Origin: [Clostridium] asparagiforme DSM 15981
GTDB taxonomy: Bacteria > Bacillota > Clostridia > Lachnospirales > Lachnospiraceae
Assembly: GCA_025149125.1 (NCBI GenBank)
Contig: CP102272.1
Coordinates: forward strand, 5,580,001 to 5,644,000
Reading direction: 5' to 3'
Length of the DNA stretch: 64,000 nucleotides
The translations under genes and the position numbers were made by a program. Below, one piece after another: positions 52,332 through 60,131 of this stretch. Under the pieces are notes generated by a model that ran no database searches, had not been told where the DNA came from, and was given only the letters and a program-made list of their open reading frames with translations. Every line of letters starts with the position of its first letter. The stretch's first letter is position 1.

Positions 52332-53660
52332 ATGAGTTATTCATTGTCGAAAAAGTTTACTTTCGGGTCGCTGCTGGTATTTGCACTGCCCACCACCATT
52401 ATGATGGTGTTTATGTCCCTCTATACCATTGTGGACGGCATGTTCGTCTCGCGTTTCGTCAGCACCAACGCGCTGTCCTCCATCAATATCGTCTATCCGG
52501 CGGTCAACATCGTGCTGGGACTGGCGATTATGCTGTCCACCGGCAGCAGCGCCATCGTGGCGCGCAAGATGGGCGAGGGCAAGCCGGAAGAGGCCAGGCA
52601 GACCTTTACCGCCGTGATTTTTCTGAACGTGGTCATCGGTCTGGTCCTGGCGGTTCTGGGCACGCTGTTCGCAGCTCCCCTATCCCGCATGCTGGGCGCC
52701 AGCGACGTGCTTCTGGCAGACTGCGTCACCTACCTGCGCTGGCAGCTGGGCTTCGCGCCCGCGCTGATGCTTCAGATTCTGTTTCAGATGTATTTTGTGA
52801 CGGAGGGGCGGCCGGGAATCGGGTTGTTTCTCACCATCGCGGCCGGAATCACCAACGCGGTGCTGGACTATATACTGATCGTACCCATGGGGATGGGAAT
52901 CGCCGGGGCCGCCATCGCCACGGTTACCGGTTATATGATCCCGGCGCTGTTCGGGCTGATCTACTTTGCCTGTGCGAAGCGGTCCCTCTGGTTTGTACGC
53001 CCCCGCATGTCCGGCGCAGAGCTGGGTGAAACCTGCTTAAACGGGTCCTCGGAGATGGTCACCAACCTATCCGCAGGCATCATCACCTTCCTGTTCAACC
53101 TGACCATGATGCGGTTCGCGGGGGAGGACGGCGTGGCGGCCATCACCATTATCCAGTATTCGGAGTTTCTGCTGAACGCGCTGTTTATGGGCTTCTCCCA
53201 GGGAATTTCCCCGGTGGTCAGCTTCAACCACGGCAGCCGGAATCATGCCCAGTTAAAGCAGGTCTACCGGACCGCCATGATCTTCACGGTGGCCGCCTCC
53301 GTGACGGTGTTTTTGTTCGCGCAGTTCGCCGGGGACACCGTGGTGACGGTGTTCGCCCGCCGGGGCACCATGGTCTGGCAGCTGGCCAGCCACGGATTCT
53401 CGGTCTTTGCCATGGGCTTTTTGTTCTCCGGGCTGAACATCTTTTCCTCCGCCCTGTTTACGGCGTTGGGAAATGGCAAAGTCTCCGCCATCATCTCCTT
53501 CGTGCGGACCTTCGGGCTGATCATCACCAGCCTTTTGATTCTCCCCGCCCTGCTGGGCGTGGACGGCGTGTGGCTGGCGATCCCCATCGCGGAGCTGGGC
53601 AGCACCTTGCTGTCGCTGTATTACCGGAAACGGTACACACAGGTGTATCAGTACGCGTAA
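52332..53660 (+). CDS. MATE family multidrug efflux transporter
   Basis: A 442-residue membrane protein with 12 predicted helices in two homologous halves. PTTIMMVFMSLYTIVDGMFVSRF and NIVYPAVNIVLGLAIMLSTG are typical of the MepA-like (Na+/H+-coupled) branch, and MGFSQGISPVVSFNHG marks the second half. It exports cationic drugs or metabolites. ATG at 52332 has AGGAG 8 nt upstream. Expression is expected to follow the divergent MerR-type regulator. A 15-bp-stem terminator comes 34 bp after the stop. Confidence 0.94.
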   Translation: MSYSLSKKFTFGSLLVFALPTTIMMVFMSLYTIVDGMFVSRFVSTNALSSINIVYPAVNIVLGLAIMLSTGSSAIVARKMGEGKPEEARQTFTAVIFLNVVIGLVLAVLGTLFAAPLSRMLGASDVLLADCVTYLRWQLGFAPALMLQILFQMYFVTEGRPGIGLFLTIAAGITNAVLDYILIVPMGMGIAGAAIATVTGYMIPALFGLIYFACAKRSLWFVRPRMSGAELGETCLNGSSEMVTNLSAGIITFLFNLTMMRFAGEDGVAAITIIQYSEFLLNALFMGFSQGISPVVSFNHGSRNHAQLKQVYRTAMIFTVAASVTVFLFAQFAGDTVVTVFARRGTMVWQLASHGFSVFAMGFLFSGLNIFSSALFTALGNGKVSAIISFVRTFGLIITSLLILPALLGVDGVWLAIPIAELGSTLLSLYYRKRYTQVYQYA

Positions 53661-53693
53661 GCGGGGGAGCTTTCCACAGGCTCTTGATATGGG

Positions 53694-53731
53694 AAAGAGG
53701 GAAAACGGTCTGAGCGCCGTTTTCCCTCTTT
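53694..53731. terminator. bidirectional rho-independent terminator
   Basis: A perfect 15-bp stem (53694-53708 with 53717-53731) with an 8-nt loop and T-rich/A-rich flanks. It serves the MATE gene on the plus strand and could serve the DUF6465 gene on the minus strand. Confidence 0.9.
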
Positions 53732-53786
53732 TATTATGGTTTGCCGGACCCCTCGCAGCCTGGAGCCGCCTCAGGTCCGGTCTGAA

Positions 53787-54194
53787 TTACAGCTCGATCT
53801 TAAAATCGTCTGAGGCTTCTCCGTTCACCACGTAGTAAGCCGCGTTCTGCTCCGGGGAGATGTAAAGCTCCACGGTCTTGATTTCCGTTTCCGGGTGAGA
53901 CTCTGCGTAAGCCTTCTCGGCCTGGGCCAACACGTCCTTCGCTTTGATCTGCTTACCGCCGAACTCTACCACTACGGTTTTTTCGCTCTCTGCCTTGGGA
54001 GCTGCTTTCACTTCCGCTTTCACATTCGCTTTCGCGTCAGCCTTGTCCGCGGTTTTTGCCTGGGCCTGATCTGCGGCTTTCGCCTCAGCCTTGGCCGCAG
54101 GAGCCTTCGCAGCCTCCCTGACCACTTCCTTCACTTCTTCCTTTACCTCCACAGCCTTGGCCGCAGCGGTCATGGTTCTCTTTGGTCTTGCCAT
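53787..54194 (-). CDS. DUF6465 family protein with Ala/Lys-rich N-terminus
   Basis: A 135-residue basic protein. Residues 1-70 are low-complexity Ala/Lys/Glu/Val repeats of the AKA/DKADAKA kind, probably unstructured or helical. Residues about 72-135 form a small conserved domain (KTVVVEFGGKQIKAKDVLAQ, then ELYISPEQNAAYYVVNGEA). The family is common in Lachnospiraceae and has no known function. It follows AGGGAGG. The Lys/Ala tail could bind nucleic acid or the envelope, but this is a guess. Confidence 0.85.
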   Translation of the reverse strand: MARPKRTMTAAAKAVEVKEEVKEVVREAAKAPAAKAEAKAADQAQAKTADKADAKANVKAEVKAAPKAESEKTVVVEFGGKQIKAKDVLAQAEKAYAESHPETEIKTVELYISPEQNAAYYVVNGEASDDFKIEL

Positions 54195-54281
54195 TGCAAT
54201 TCCTCCCTTTTTTCGATCCGTTATCGGTTTCCTTGTGGATTATACGGCCACCGGCATTTTTTGTCAATGACAGGGACATGG

Positions 54282-54321
54282 AAAAATCCCCCAGTGTCAT
54301 GGACAATTCTGGGGGATTTTT
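54282..54321 (-). terminator. rho-independent terminator (second, strong) after hsp20
   Basis: A perfect 13-bp stem AAAAATCCCCCAG/CTGGGGGATTTTT with a 14-nt loop. Positioned between hsp20 and the DUF6465 gene. Confidence 0.8.
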
Positions 54322-54380
54322 TATTTATTTTCCATTTATTTACTGGATAAAATAGCATTTTTTTCATATTTTTGCGCAAA

Positions 54381-54410
54381 GAGGGCCGGCGCCTAATCGC
54401 GCCGGCCCTC
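54381..54410 (-). terminator. G+C-rich hairpin after hsp20
   Basis: GAGGGCCGGCGC and GCGCCGGCCCTC form a perfect 12-bp stem with a 6-nt loop, 24 bp after the hsp20 stop. The following sequence is only weakly T-rich, so it may act with the stronger terminator at 54282-54321. Confidence 0.6.
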
Positions 54411-54434
54411 CCGCGGAGAGTGTATCAATCGTTG

Positions 54435-54854
54435 TCAGCCTTCAATGGCAATGTACTTCTTTTCCTCAACCTGAGGTTTGTTCTCCACCTTGGGGATGGA
54501 GAGCTTGAGAATACCGTTCTCAAACTTCGCCCGGATCTCCTCCTCCTTCACGCCTTCGCCCACATAGAAGCTTCTGCTGCAGGAGCCCGCGTAGCGTTCC
54601 CGGCGGATATAGCGTCCGTCCTTGTCCTGCTCGTCGTTGTTGGCGCTGGTGGAAGCGCTGATGGTCAGATATCCGTCCTTCAGCTGGGCCTTAATGTCCT
54701 CTTTCTTAAAACCAGGCATATCGATGTCCAGCTCATAAGTGCTGTCCGTATCCCGGATATCGGTCTTCATCATGGTGTTGATCTTCTTTCCTCCAAAGGG
54801 GAAATCCATAAAATCATCAAACAAGTTCTCTCCAAAAATACTCGGCATTAACAT
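54435..54854 (-). CDS. hsp20: Hsp20/alpha-crystallin family small heat-shock protein
   Basis: A 139-residue chaperone that holds unfolding proteins. The alpha-crystallin domain runs from about 38 to 130 (TYELDIDMPGFKKEDIKAQL, RSFYVGEGVKEEEIRAKFEN, GILKLSIPK). The C-terminus is KKYIAIEG, without a clear I-x-I tail after the domain. It follows AAGGAGCG. A CIRCE element and consensus promoter lie upstream (54960-55002), so HrcA is expected to repress it. Confidence 0.95.
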   Translation of the reverse strand: MLMPSIFGENLFDDFMDFPFGGKKINTMMKTDIRDTDSTYELDIDMPGFKKEDIKAQLKDGYLTISASTSANNDEQDKDGRYIRRERYAGSCSRSFYVGEGVKEEEIRAKFENGILKLSIPKVENKPQVEEKKYIAIEG

Positions 54855-54959
54855 AATTCATCGCTCCTTTATCGTTCATACTATGCTCAGCCAACTCGTT
54901 TCCTGGAAACTCGGAAGGGAAATCATCTATGAGTTTCGTTCCTTCTTTGTTCTATCTGT

Positions 54960-55002
54960 AATATAACACTTATTATTAGCACTGTCAAGGGTTAAGTGCT
55001 AA
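54960..55002 (-). promoter_or_regulatory. CIRCE operator and sigma-A promoter of hsp20
   Basis: TTAGCACTG-N9-AAGTGCTAA at 54976-55002 differs from the CIRCE consensus TTAGCACTC-N9-GAGTGCTAA only at the innermost pair. On the minus strand TTGACA (54983-54988), a 17-nt spacer and TATATT (54960-54965) form the promoter, with the -35 inside CIRCE. HrcA binding would block RNA polymerase. Confidence 0.93.
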
Positions 55003-55111
55003 TTTTTTTAAATTTTTTCTCCGCCGCTTCTATACCAAAAATCCCCCGTCTGTTGTATACTGATTAACGGACATACCGTCAAACAATTCACAGAAACGGG
55101 GGAATTTATCA

Positions 55112-55732
55112 ATGAAGCATAGAATGCCTGTTATCATCGGCATCGCCGGGGGGACCGGCTCCGGCAAATCCACCTTCACCAACCGGCTTAAGGATGAGTT
55201 CAAAGATCAGGTCACCGTGATCTACCATGACAACTATTACCGCGCCCACGACGAACTGCCCTTCGAGGAGCGCAAGCTCCTCAACTACGACCATCCGGAT
55301 GCCTTTGAGACCGAGCTCTTGCTGCGCCACCTGGAGCTTTTGAAGGCCGGAAAGACCATCGAATGCCCCACCTACGACTACAGCCGCCACAACCGCGCCA
55401 GGGAAACCATGCGCATCGAACCCGGACGGGTCATTCTACTGGAAGGCATCCTGGTGCTCTTCGACTCACGGATCCGGGATCTCCTGGACATCAAGGTGTT
55501 TGTGGACGCGGATGCGGACGAGCGGATCCTGCGGCGCATCCTTCGGGATACCAAGGAGCGGGGACGGGATGTGGAAAATATCGTGGACCAGTACCTGACC
55601 ACCGTCAAACCCATGCACAGCCTCTATGTGGAGCCCACGCGCACCTTTGCGGACATCATCACCAACAGCGGGATGAACGACGTGGCTTTTGACCTGGTGC
55701 GCTGTAAAATCCGGGAAATCCTCAAGGCCTGA
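55112..55732 (+). CDS. udk: uridine kinase
   Basis: A 206-residue kinase that phosphorylates uridine and cytidine in pyrimidine salvage. The P-loop GIAGGTGSGKSTF is at 10-22, YHDNYYRAHDELPFEER at about 45 contains the substrate aspartate, and FEGILVL-type ILLEGILVLFDSRIRDLLD near 107 and RRILRDTKERGRD near 150 complete the family pattern. It is slightly shorter at the C-terminus than some Udk proteins but complete. ATG has GGGGGA 8 nt upstream. Confidence 0.95.
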   Translation: MKHRMPVIIGIAGGTGSGKSTFTNRLKDEFKDQVTVIYHDNYYRAHDELPFEERKLLNYDHPDAFETELLLRHLELLKAGKTIECPTYDYSRHNRARETMRIEPGRVILLEGILVLFDSRIRDLLDIKVFVDADADERILRRILRDTKERGRDVENIVDQYLTTVKPMHSLYVEPTRTFADIITNSGMNDVAFDLVRCKIREILKA

Positions 55733-55749
55733 GCGCCTGGCATTTGGCC

Positions 55750-57291
55750 TCAGGGTTCCCCTTCCCACAGATAATAATTGTTGTCCCGGTCAGAGTCCGC
55801 CATCATGGCCTCGATCTCCCGCAGCAGATAGCTGTCCGGCAGGTTCCGCTCCCACCACTGATATCCCAGGCTGGAGCGCACCGCCTTCTGATCGATCTTC
55901 CGGCCCGCGTAGTAATCCATGTAGACCCTGGCGTAAACCCCGGACATGGATTTCATGATATCGTCTCCCAGATTCCGGATCACGCCTCCAATCTGGTCGC
56001 TGATCAGTTTCTGAATATACCGGTAGGACCAGTCCTGGAAATGCAGCAGGTCCTCATTTTCCACGCCGTGGGCACGGGCCCAGGCGGAGACGTCCACCGC
56101 CCGGGTGGCGTACTCCAGGCTGCCGTCCTCCTTCCACTCCAGGAAGCCGTACTGGCAGGGCGGAATGCTGAGCGCGTCCGTGACGATCTCCAGGATGCCG
56201 TACTCCTTGTCCGGCACTCCCGGCTCCGCCTTGTGTTTGCGTATGCGCTGCACGTGCAGATGACCGCTGAAAAACAGGGGCAGGCGGTATTTCTGAAACA
56301 GATCGATCACCTCTGTGTTGTTCTCCATCGCGCATTGGGTCGTATACATGCGGCTCTGATACAGCAGGTTGTGGTGGGCGACGGGGAGCACAAACACCCC
56401 CTGCTCCTGAGCCTGGGCCAGAATCCCGTCCATCCAGGCGAGAGTGCTCTCCTTAAGCCGCCCCTCCACCCGGTTCACCGGGTCGTACTGGGCGGAATCC
56501 AGCATCAGCATCCAGTTCCGCTCGTCCAGGGCATACGCATAGCTCAAGGAATTCTCATCCCGGCTGAACGCCTGATCGTATCCGTATTCCCGGTAAATCT
56601 CATAGAATTCACGGGCATCCACCGTCTCCGCCGGAGTCCTGTCATCTCCAAAAAATACCGACGCATCGTAATTGTTGATATCGTGATTTCCCGGAATGAT
56701 CAGTACCTGTATCCCGGCGTCCTGCACCCGCTTCAGGCGCTGCGCCAGCTCCTGATGGTTGATCTTCTCTCCGTTCATGGTGATATCTCCGCTGAGCACC
56801 AGGGCCGACGGCCGCTCTGCGATCACCTCGTCTAAAAACGCCTCCAAAAGCTCCGTCAGGTAGCGAACCACCTTTCCGTCGCTGTGCTCCACAAATTCCT
56901 GAAATGCCTTCCCCCCGTCGTCCGCCGCCGCGCTCTGGTAATGCAGGTCCGTGGCCAGCACAAGGCGGGGCGGGCGGTAGGGCTGCTGCGGTTCCTCCGG
57001 CGGCGTCCAGGCCCCGGCGATCTGCTGCTTCCAGCCCTCGTACCCGTGATCCACCGGCTTCCAGTCCTCCTCCGCCTGAGGCAGCGCAGGCGCAGACGGG
57101 GTGGCGACGGGGCGGCTCTCGGCCGGAACGGCTTCGGATGGGCTGCCGTTCCCCGGCGTCCCGCTGCTCTCCGCAATCACAGGGCCTCCGGGCTCCATAA
57201 TTTGATCCATAATATGTAAAACCCCGAAGCATGCCAGAAAAACCGCGGCATACATCAGGGCGATCATAATCCAAGTCCTTTTTTTCATCAC
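55750..57291 (-). CDS. membrane-anchored metallophosphoesterase
   Basis: A 513-residue protein. One N-terminal membrane segment (about 6-28) anchors it, followed by a Pro/Ala/Ser/Glu linker (to about 75). The calcineurin-like phosphoesterase motifs are complete: ATDLHYQS, SGDITMNGE, IPGNHDINN, VAHHN and SGHLHVQR. It should act at the outer face on phosphomonoesters or phosphodiesters. The stop overlaps nothing; its start overlaps the HAD gene stop by 4 bp, indicating co-translation with an intracellular phosphatase. Confidence 0.92.
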   Translation of the reverse strand: MMKKRTWIMIALMYAAVFLACFGVLHIMDQIMEPGGPVIAESSGTPGNGSPSEAVPAESRPVATPSAPALPQAEEDWKPVDHGYEGWKQQIAGAWTPPEEPQQPYRPPRLVLATDLHYQSAAADDGGKAFQEFVEHSDGKVVRYLTELLEAFLDEVIAERPSALVLSGDITMNGEKINHQELAQRLKRVQDAGIQVLIIPGNHDINNYDASVFFGDDRTPAETVDAREFYEIYREYGYDQAFSRDENSLSYAYALDERNWMLMLDSAQYDPVNRVEGRLKESTLAWMDGILAQAQEQGVFVLPVAHHNLLYQSRMYTTQCAMENNTEVIDLFQKYRLPLFFSGHLHVQRIRKHKAEPGVPDKEYGILEIVTDALSIPPCQYGFLEWKEDGSLEYATRAVDVSAWARAHGVENEDLLHFQDWSYRYIQKLISDQIGGVIRNLGDDIMKSMSGVYARVYMDYYAGRKIDQKAVRSSLGYQWWERNLPDSYLLREIEAMMADSDRDNNYYLWEGEP

Positions 57292-58097
57292 AGAGACACC
57301 TGTCCGCGGACGATCCCCAGCTGCTCCATAGCATAGGCGATCCCGTCCTCCTCAACGCTCCTGGTCACGAACGTGGCAAAGGGGTCCAGCTCCGGACTGT
57401 GCTTCTCCATCACCACACAGTTGCTGGCGTACTCGAACATGGCCAGATCATTGCTGCTGTCACCAAAGACGTAAGCCGCCTCCAGCGGAAGACCGTAATA
57501 CTCCAGCACGCGCTCAATGGCGGTGGCCTTGGAGTGGCCGGACGGCACGCACTCGTAGAAACCGCCCCCGCGGTCGATGATATCCATCCGGTTCATCCGC
57601 GCAAACAGGCCCTCGCAGTCGCTCAGGCAGTCGGAAGCCAGATAGCACTTGTCGTACTCATAGTAATCCACATCCCAGTTGTAGGGCGAGAGCGCGCCGT
57701 TTTCCCGCAGATCAGCCCGCAGACCCTCGATCTCCGGAAAGCGCGAGGGCTGGCTGCGCATATAGCAGCTCTCCGCTCCCTCCAGAACGCCGTCCAGGCC
57801 GAACTCCACGATGTCCCGTTTCAGGCGGACTCCCTCTTCGTGGGGAATAAAATAACGGTAGATCACCTGGTCCCCGGCAATAATATGGGTCCCGCAGCCG
57901 CACAGATATCCGTCGGCCTCGATCTGCCGTTTTACTTCATCCAGGTTGCAGTAGGTGCGCCCGGAATTGATAAAGATCAGATGCCCGTTGGAACGCGCTT
58001 CCTTAAGCGCGTTCCGGGCACTCTCCGGGATCTGCCGCGTGCCCTCTGGCAGCAGCGTCCCGTCTACGTCAAAAAATAATGCCTTGCGATTCTTCAT
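57288..58097 (-). CDS. Cof-type HAD-IIB family hydrolase
   Basis: A 269-residue phosphatase. Motif I is FFDVDGTLLPEG, motif II INSGRTYC, motif III and IV SKATAIERVL and VFGDSSNDLAMFE. The C2 cap type fits the Cof/YidA subgroup that dephosphorylates sugar phosphates, FMN or PLP. ATG at 58097 gives the family start KNRKALFFDVD, but its upstream GAGGA is 14 nt away; a GTG at 58130 is an alternative. It overlaps the metallophosphoesterase gene by 4 bp. Confidence 0.9.
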   Translation of the reverse strand: MKNRKALFFDVDGTLLPEGTRQIPESARNALKEARSNGHLIFINSGRTYCNLDEVKRQIEADGYLCGCGTHIIAGDQVIYRYFIPHEEGVRLKRDIVEFGLDGVLEGAESCYMRSQPSRFPEIEGLRADLRENGALSPYNWDVDYYEYDKCYLASDCLSDCEGLFARMNRMDIIDRGGGFYECVPSGHSKATAIERVLEYYGLPLEAAYVFGDSSNDLAMFEYASNCVVMEKHSPELDPFATFVTRSVEEDGIAYAMEQLGIVRGQVSL

Positions 58098-58163
58098 GCT
58101 TACTTGATCAGTCCTCAAATTTTCAGTCACTGTGAACAGTAGCGCCGGTTGTCAGTCTGCAGG

Positions 58164-58748
58164 TCACTCGTCGTCGCGGAATACAATGGTCTGGGTGTCC
58201 TCGTCCATGCTCTCCACAATGGCCAGGGACTCCAGGCGGATTCCCTCGGAGCGCAGCAGATCGCCGCCCACCTGAAAGCCTTTTTCAACCACGATTCCCG
58301 CTCCCACGAGCTTGGCTCCGGAGTCCTTGACCAGGGCCACCAGCCCTTCCAGGGCCTTGCCGTTGGCCAGGAAATCATCGATCAGCAACACCTTATCATC
58401 GGGTCCCAGGAATTCCTTGGATACGATGATATCGTACACTCTGCCGTGGGTAAAGGATTCCACCTTGGTGGTGTACACCTCTCCGGCAATGTTTTTGGTC
58501 TGCGTTTTCTTGGCAAATACCACCGGCACGTCAAAATACTGGGCGACAATACAGGCGATGCCGATGCCGGACGCCTCAATGGTCAGGATCTTTGTCACCT
58601 CAGAGTCCGCGAAGCGGCGTTTGAATTCCTTACCGATCTCGCCAAACAGGCGAATGTCCATCTGGTGGTTCAAAAAGCTGTCTACTTTCAGCACGTTTCC
58701 GGCCTTGATCTTGCCGTCTTTCCGTATTCTGTCTTTTAAAATCTGCAC
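58164..58748 (-). CDS. xpt: xanthine phosphoribosyltransferase
   Basis: A 194-residue purine-salvage enzyme that converts xanthine to XMP with PRPP. DSFLNHQMD near 27, TIEASGIGIACIVA near 60, VFAKKTQTKNI near 82 and the PRPP loop VLLIDDFLANGKAL near 123 match B. subtilis Xpt in order and spacing. A GTG start at 58748 follows AGGAGG with 8 nt and gives normal length; the frame continues upstream into the trigger-factor gene but that part is not family-like. It lies 46 bp after that gene; no purine riboswitch is present. Confidence 0.94.
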   Translation of the reverse strand: MQILKDRIRKDGKIKAGNVLKVDSFLNHQMDIRLFGEIGKEFKRRFADSEVTKILTIEASGIGIACIVAQYFDVPVVFAKKTQTKNIAGEVYTTKVESFTHGRVYDIIVSKEFLGPDDKVLLIDDFLANGKALEGLVALVKDSGAKLVGAGIVVEKGFQVGGDLLRSEGIRLESLAIVESMDEDTQTIVFRDDE

Positions 58749-58794
58749 GAGAGAATCCTCCTTTTTCTTTCGATACGCGTTTTTTAACTTCGCA

Positions 58795-59898
58795 CTACTG
58801 TGCGTTTGATTCTGTCTGCGCCTGAGTCGTCTCTTCTGCTGCTGTTGCATTTGCCGGGGTGGTCTCTGCCGCTGCGGTCTCGCCTTCAGCTCCCTCTTCT
58901 GCCCCTGCGGTCTTTTCCACCGCGTTGTCGGCAAGGAACTTCATTACCTTGTAGTTCTTGACCAGCTCCGCCACGGTCTCCTCGCCGTAGGAATCCGACA
59001 GCGTTTTGATATCCGTGCCGTTCATCTCCGCGAACGCCTGACGGTCCGCATCATCCGGCACCAGATTCTCCTGTGCCGCGATGGTGTCGATCACCTTCTG
59101 GGTCTTCATCTGCTGCTTCACGGAAGCCATGATCATCTGCTTAAAGCCTGCCTCGTCGGTGCCGTAGCTCTGGGCCATGCCGGACAGCGTGGTACCGAAA
59201 GCCTTGGCCTGCTTGGTGTAATTGTCCAGCTCCTGGTTGTAGCGCTTGGAAACCTCGCTGCGGCTCAGCTTCATATCGGAATCATTCACCACCAGGCTCA
59301 AAACATCCTGCTGCTTCTGGGTATCGATCTGCCGGTTCTTTTCAGTCTCCAGATCGGCCTTGGTATCCGCCATGAACTCGTCCACAGTCTGGAAGGGGGA
59401 TACGCGCTGTACAAACGCGTCGTCCAGAACCGCTTCCTGCTTCTCCTTCACCGCGTTCACATCAACGGAGAACTCCACCGCCTGGCCGGCCAGAGCGGCC
59501 TCTCCGTAGTTCTCAGGGAAGGTCAGGTTGAGAACCTTGTGGTCGCCCTTCTTGGTTCCGATCAGGCCGGATTCAAAGCCCTCGATAAACCGGTTGGAGC
59601 CAAGGGTCAGATCCACGCCGTCGCCGGTTCCCCCTGCAAACTCCACGCCGTCCTGGGTGCCTACATAATCGATATTGACGATGTCGCCTTCCTTGGCCGG
59701 GCGGTCCACCTCAACGTAGTTGGGGTTGGCGTCCATGATCTCCTTGACCTTGGCGTAAACCTCGCCCTCGGATACCTCCCGGGAAGCGACATAAACTTCC
59801 ACTCCCTTATACTGAGCCAGCTTGTCACTGCCTGAGCAGCCGGTCAAAACAGCGGCGGCCACTGCCCCGCAGATACATAATAAAGCAAACTTTTTCAT
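58795..59898 (-). CDS. lipid-anchored trigger factor-like peptidyl-prolyl isomerase
   Basis: A 367-residue lipoprotein with LTGC lipobox (Cys21). Residues about 65-155 form an FKBP-type isomerase domain (KEGDIVNIDYVGTQDGVEF, GFESGLIGTKKGDHK, LTFPENYGEAALAGQAVEF), followed by a helical trigger-factor C-terminal domain (about 160-325). The ribosome-binding N-domain of cytoplasmic trigger factor is missing and replaced by the signal and a short helical segment. The C-terminal tail is Ala/Thr/Glu-rich. It should assist folding of exported proteins at the membrane, analogous to PrsA. Confidence 0.9.
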   Translation of the reverse strand: MKKFALLCICGAVAAAVLTGCSGSDKLAQYKGVEVYVASREVSEGEVYAKVKEIMDANPNYVEVDRPAKEGDIVNIDYVGTQDGVEFAGGTGDGVDLTLGSNRFIEGFESGLIGTKKGDHKVLNLTFPENYGEAALAGQAVEFSVDVNAVKEKQEAVLDDAFVQRVSPFQTVDEFMADTKADLETEKNRQIDTQKQQDVLSLVVNDSDMKLSRSEVSKRYNQELDNYTKQAKAFGTTLSGMAQSYGTDEAGFKQMIMASVKQQMKTQKVIDTIAAQENLVPDDADRQAFAEMNGTDIKTLSDSYGEETVAELVKNYKVMKFLADNAVEKTAGAEEGAEGETAAAETTPANATAAEETTQAQTESNAQ

Positions 59899-60054
59899 CT
59901 TAAACGTTCCTTTTCTATCCCTTCATTTCGCCCGCCCCCGGCGGTGCGCTGTACTTAGTTATATCATACCTGCCGTTGAAAAAAAAGCTTTTCCACGAAT
60001 TTCATGAAATTTTAAGGTTATTTGCAGAACAGTTTCGACGGCGTGAAAATTGGT

Positions 60055-60084
60055 GCGGGAAGCCGCGCCAAGGCGGCTTTCCCG
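60055..60084 (-). terminator. hairpin after the M18 aminopeptidase gene
   Basis: GCGGGAAGCCGC (60055-60066) pairs with GCGGCTTTCCCG (60073-60084) with one bulge. AATTTT follows a few bases later on the minus strand, so termination is possible but the U-run is poor. Confidence 0.45.
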
Positions 60085-60131
60085 ACTGGCCTTCCCTGAC
60101 GGGAAGATAAACCGCCTAAACCGTTCCCCAT

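Noticed and set aside
55042..55103. Hairpin pairing TCCCCCGT with the udk ribosome binding site
   Set aside because: The upstream arm lies before the likely -10 (TATACT at 55056-55061), so it is probably not in the transcript.
58749..58794. Purine riboswitch before xpt
   Set aside because: Only 46 bp separates xpt from the upstream gene, too short for an aptamer, and no riboswitch core is seen.
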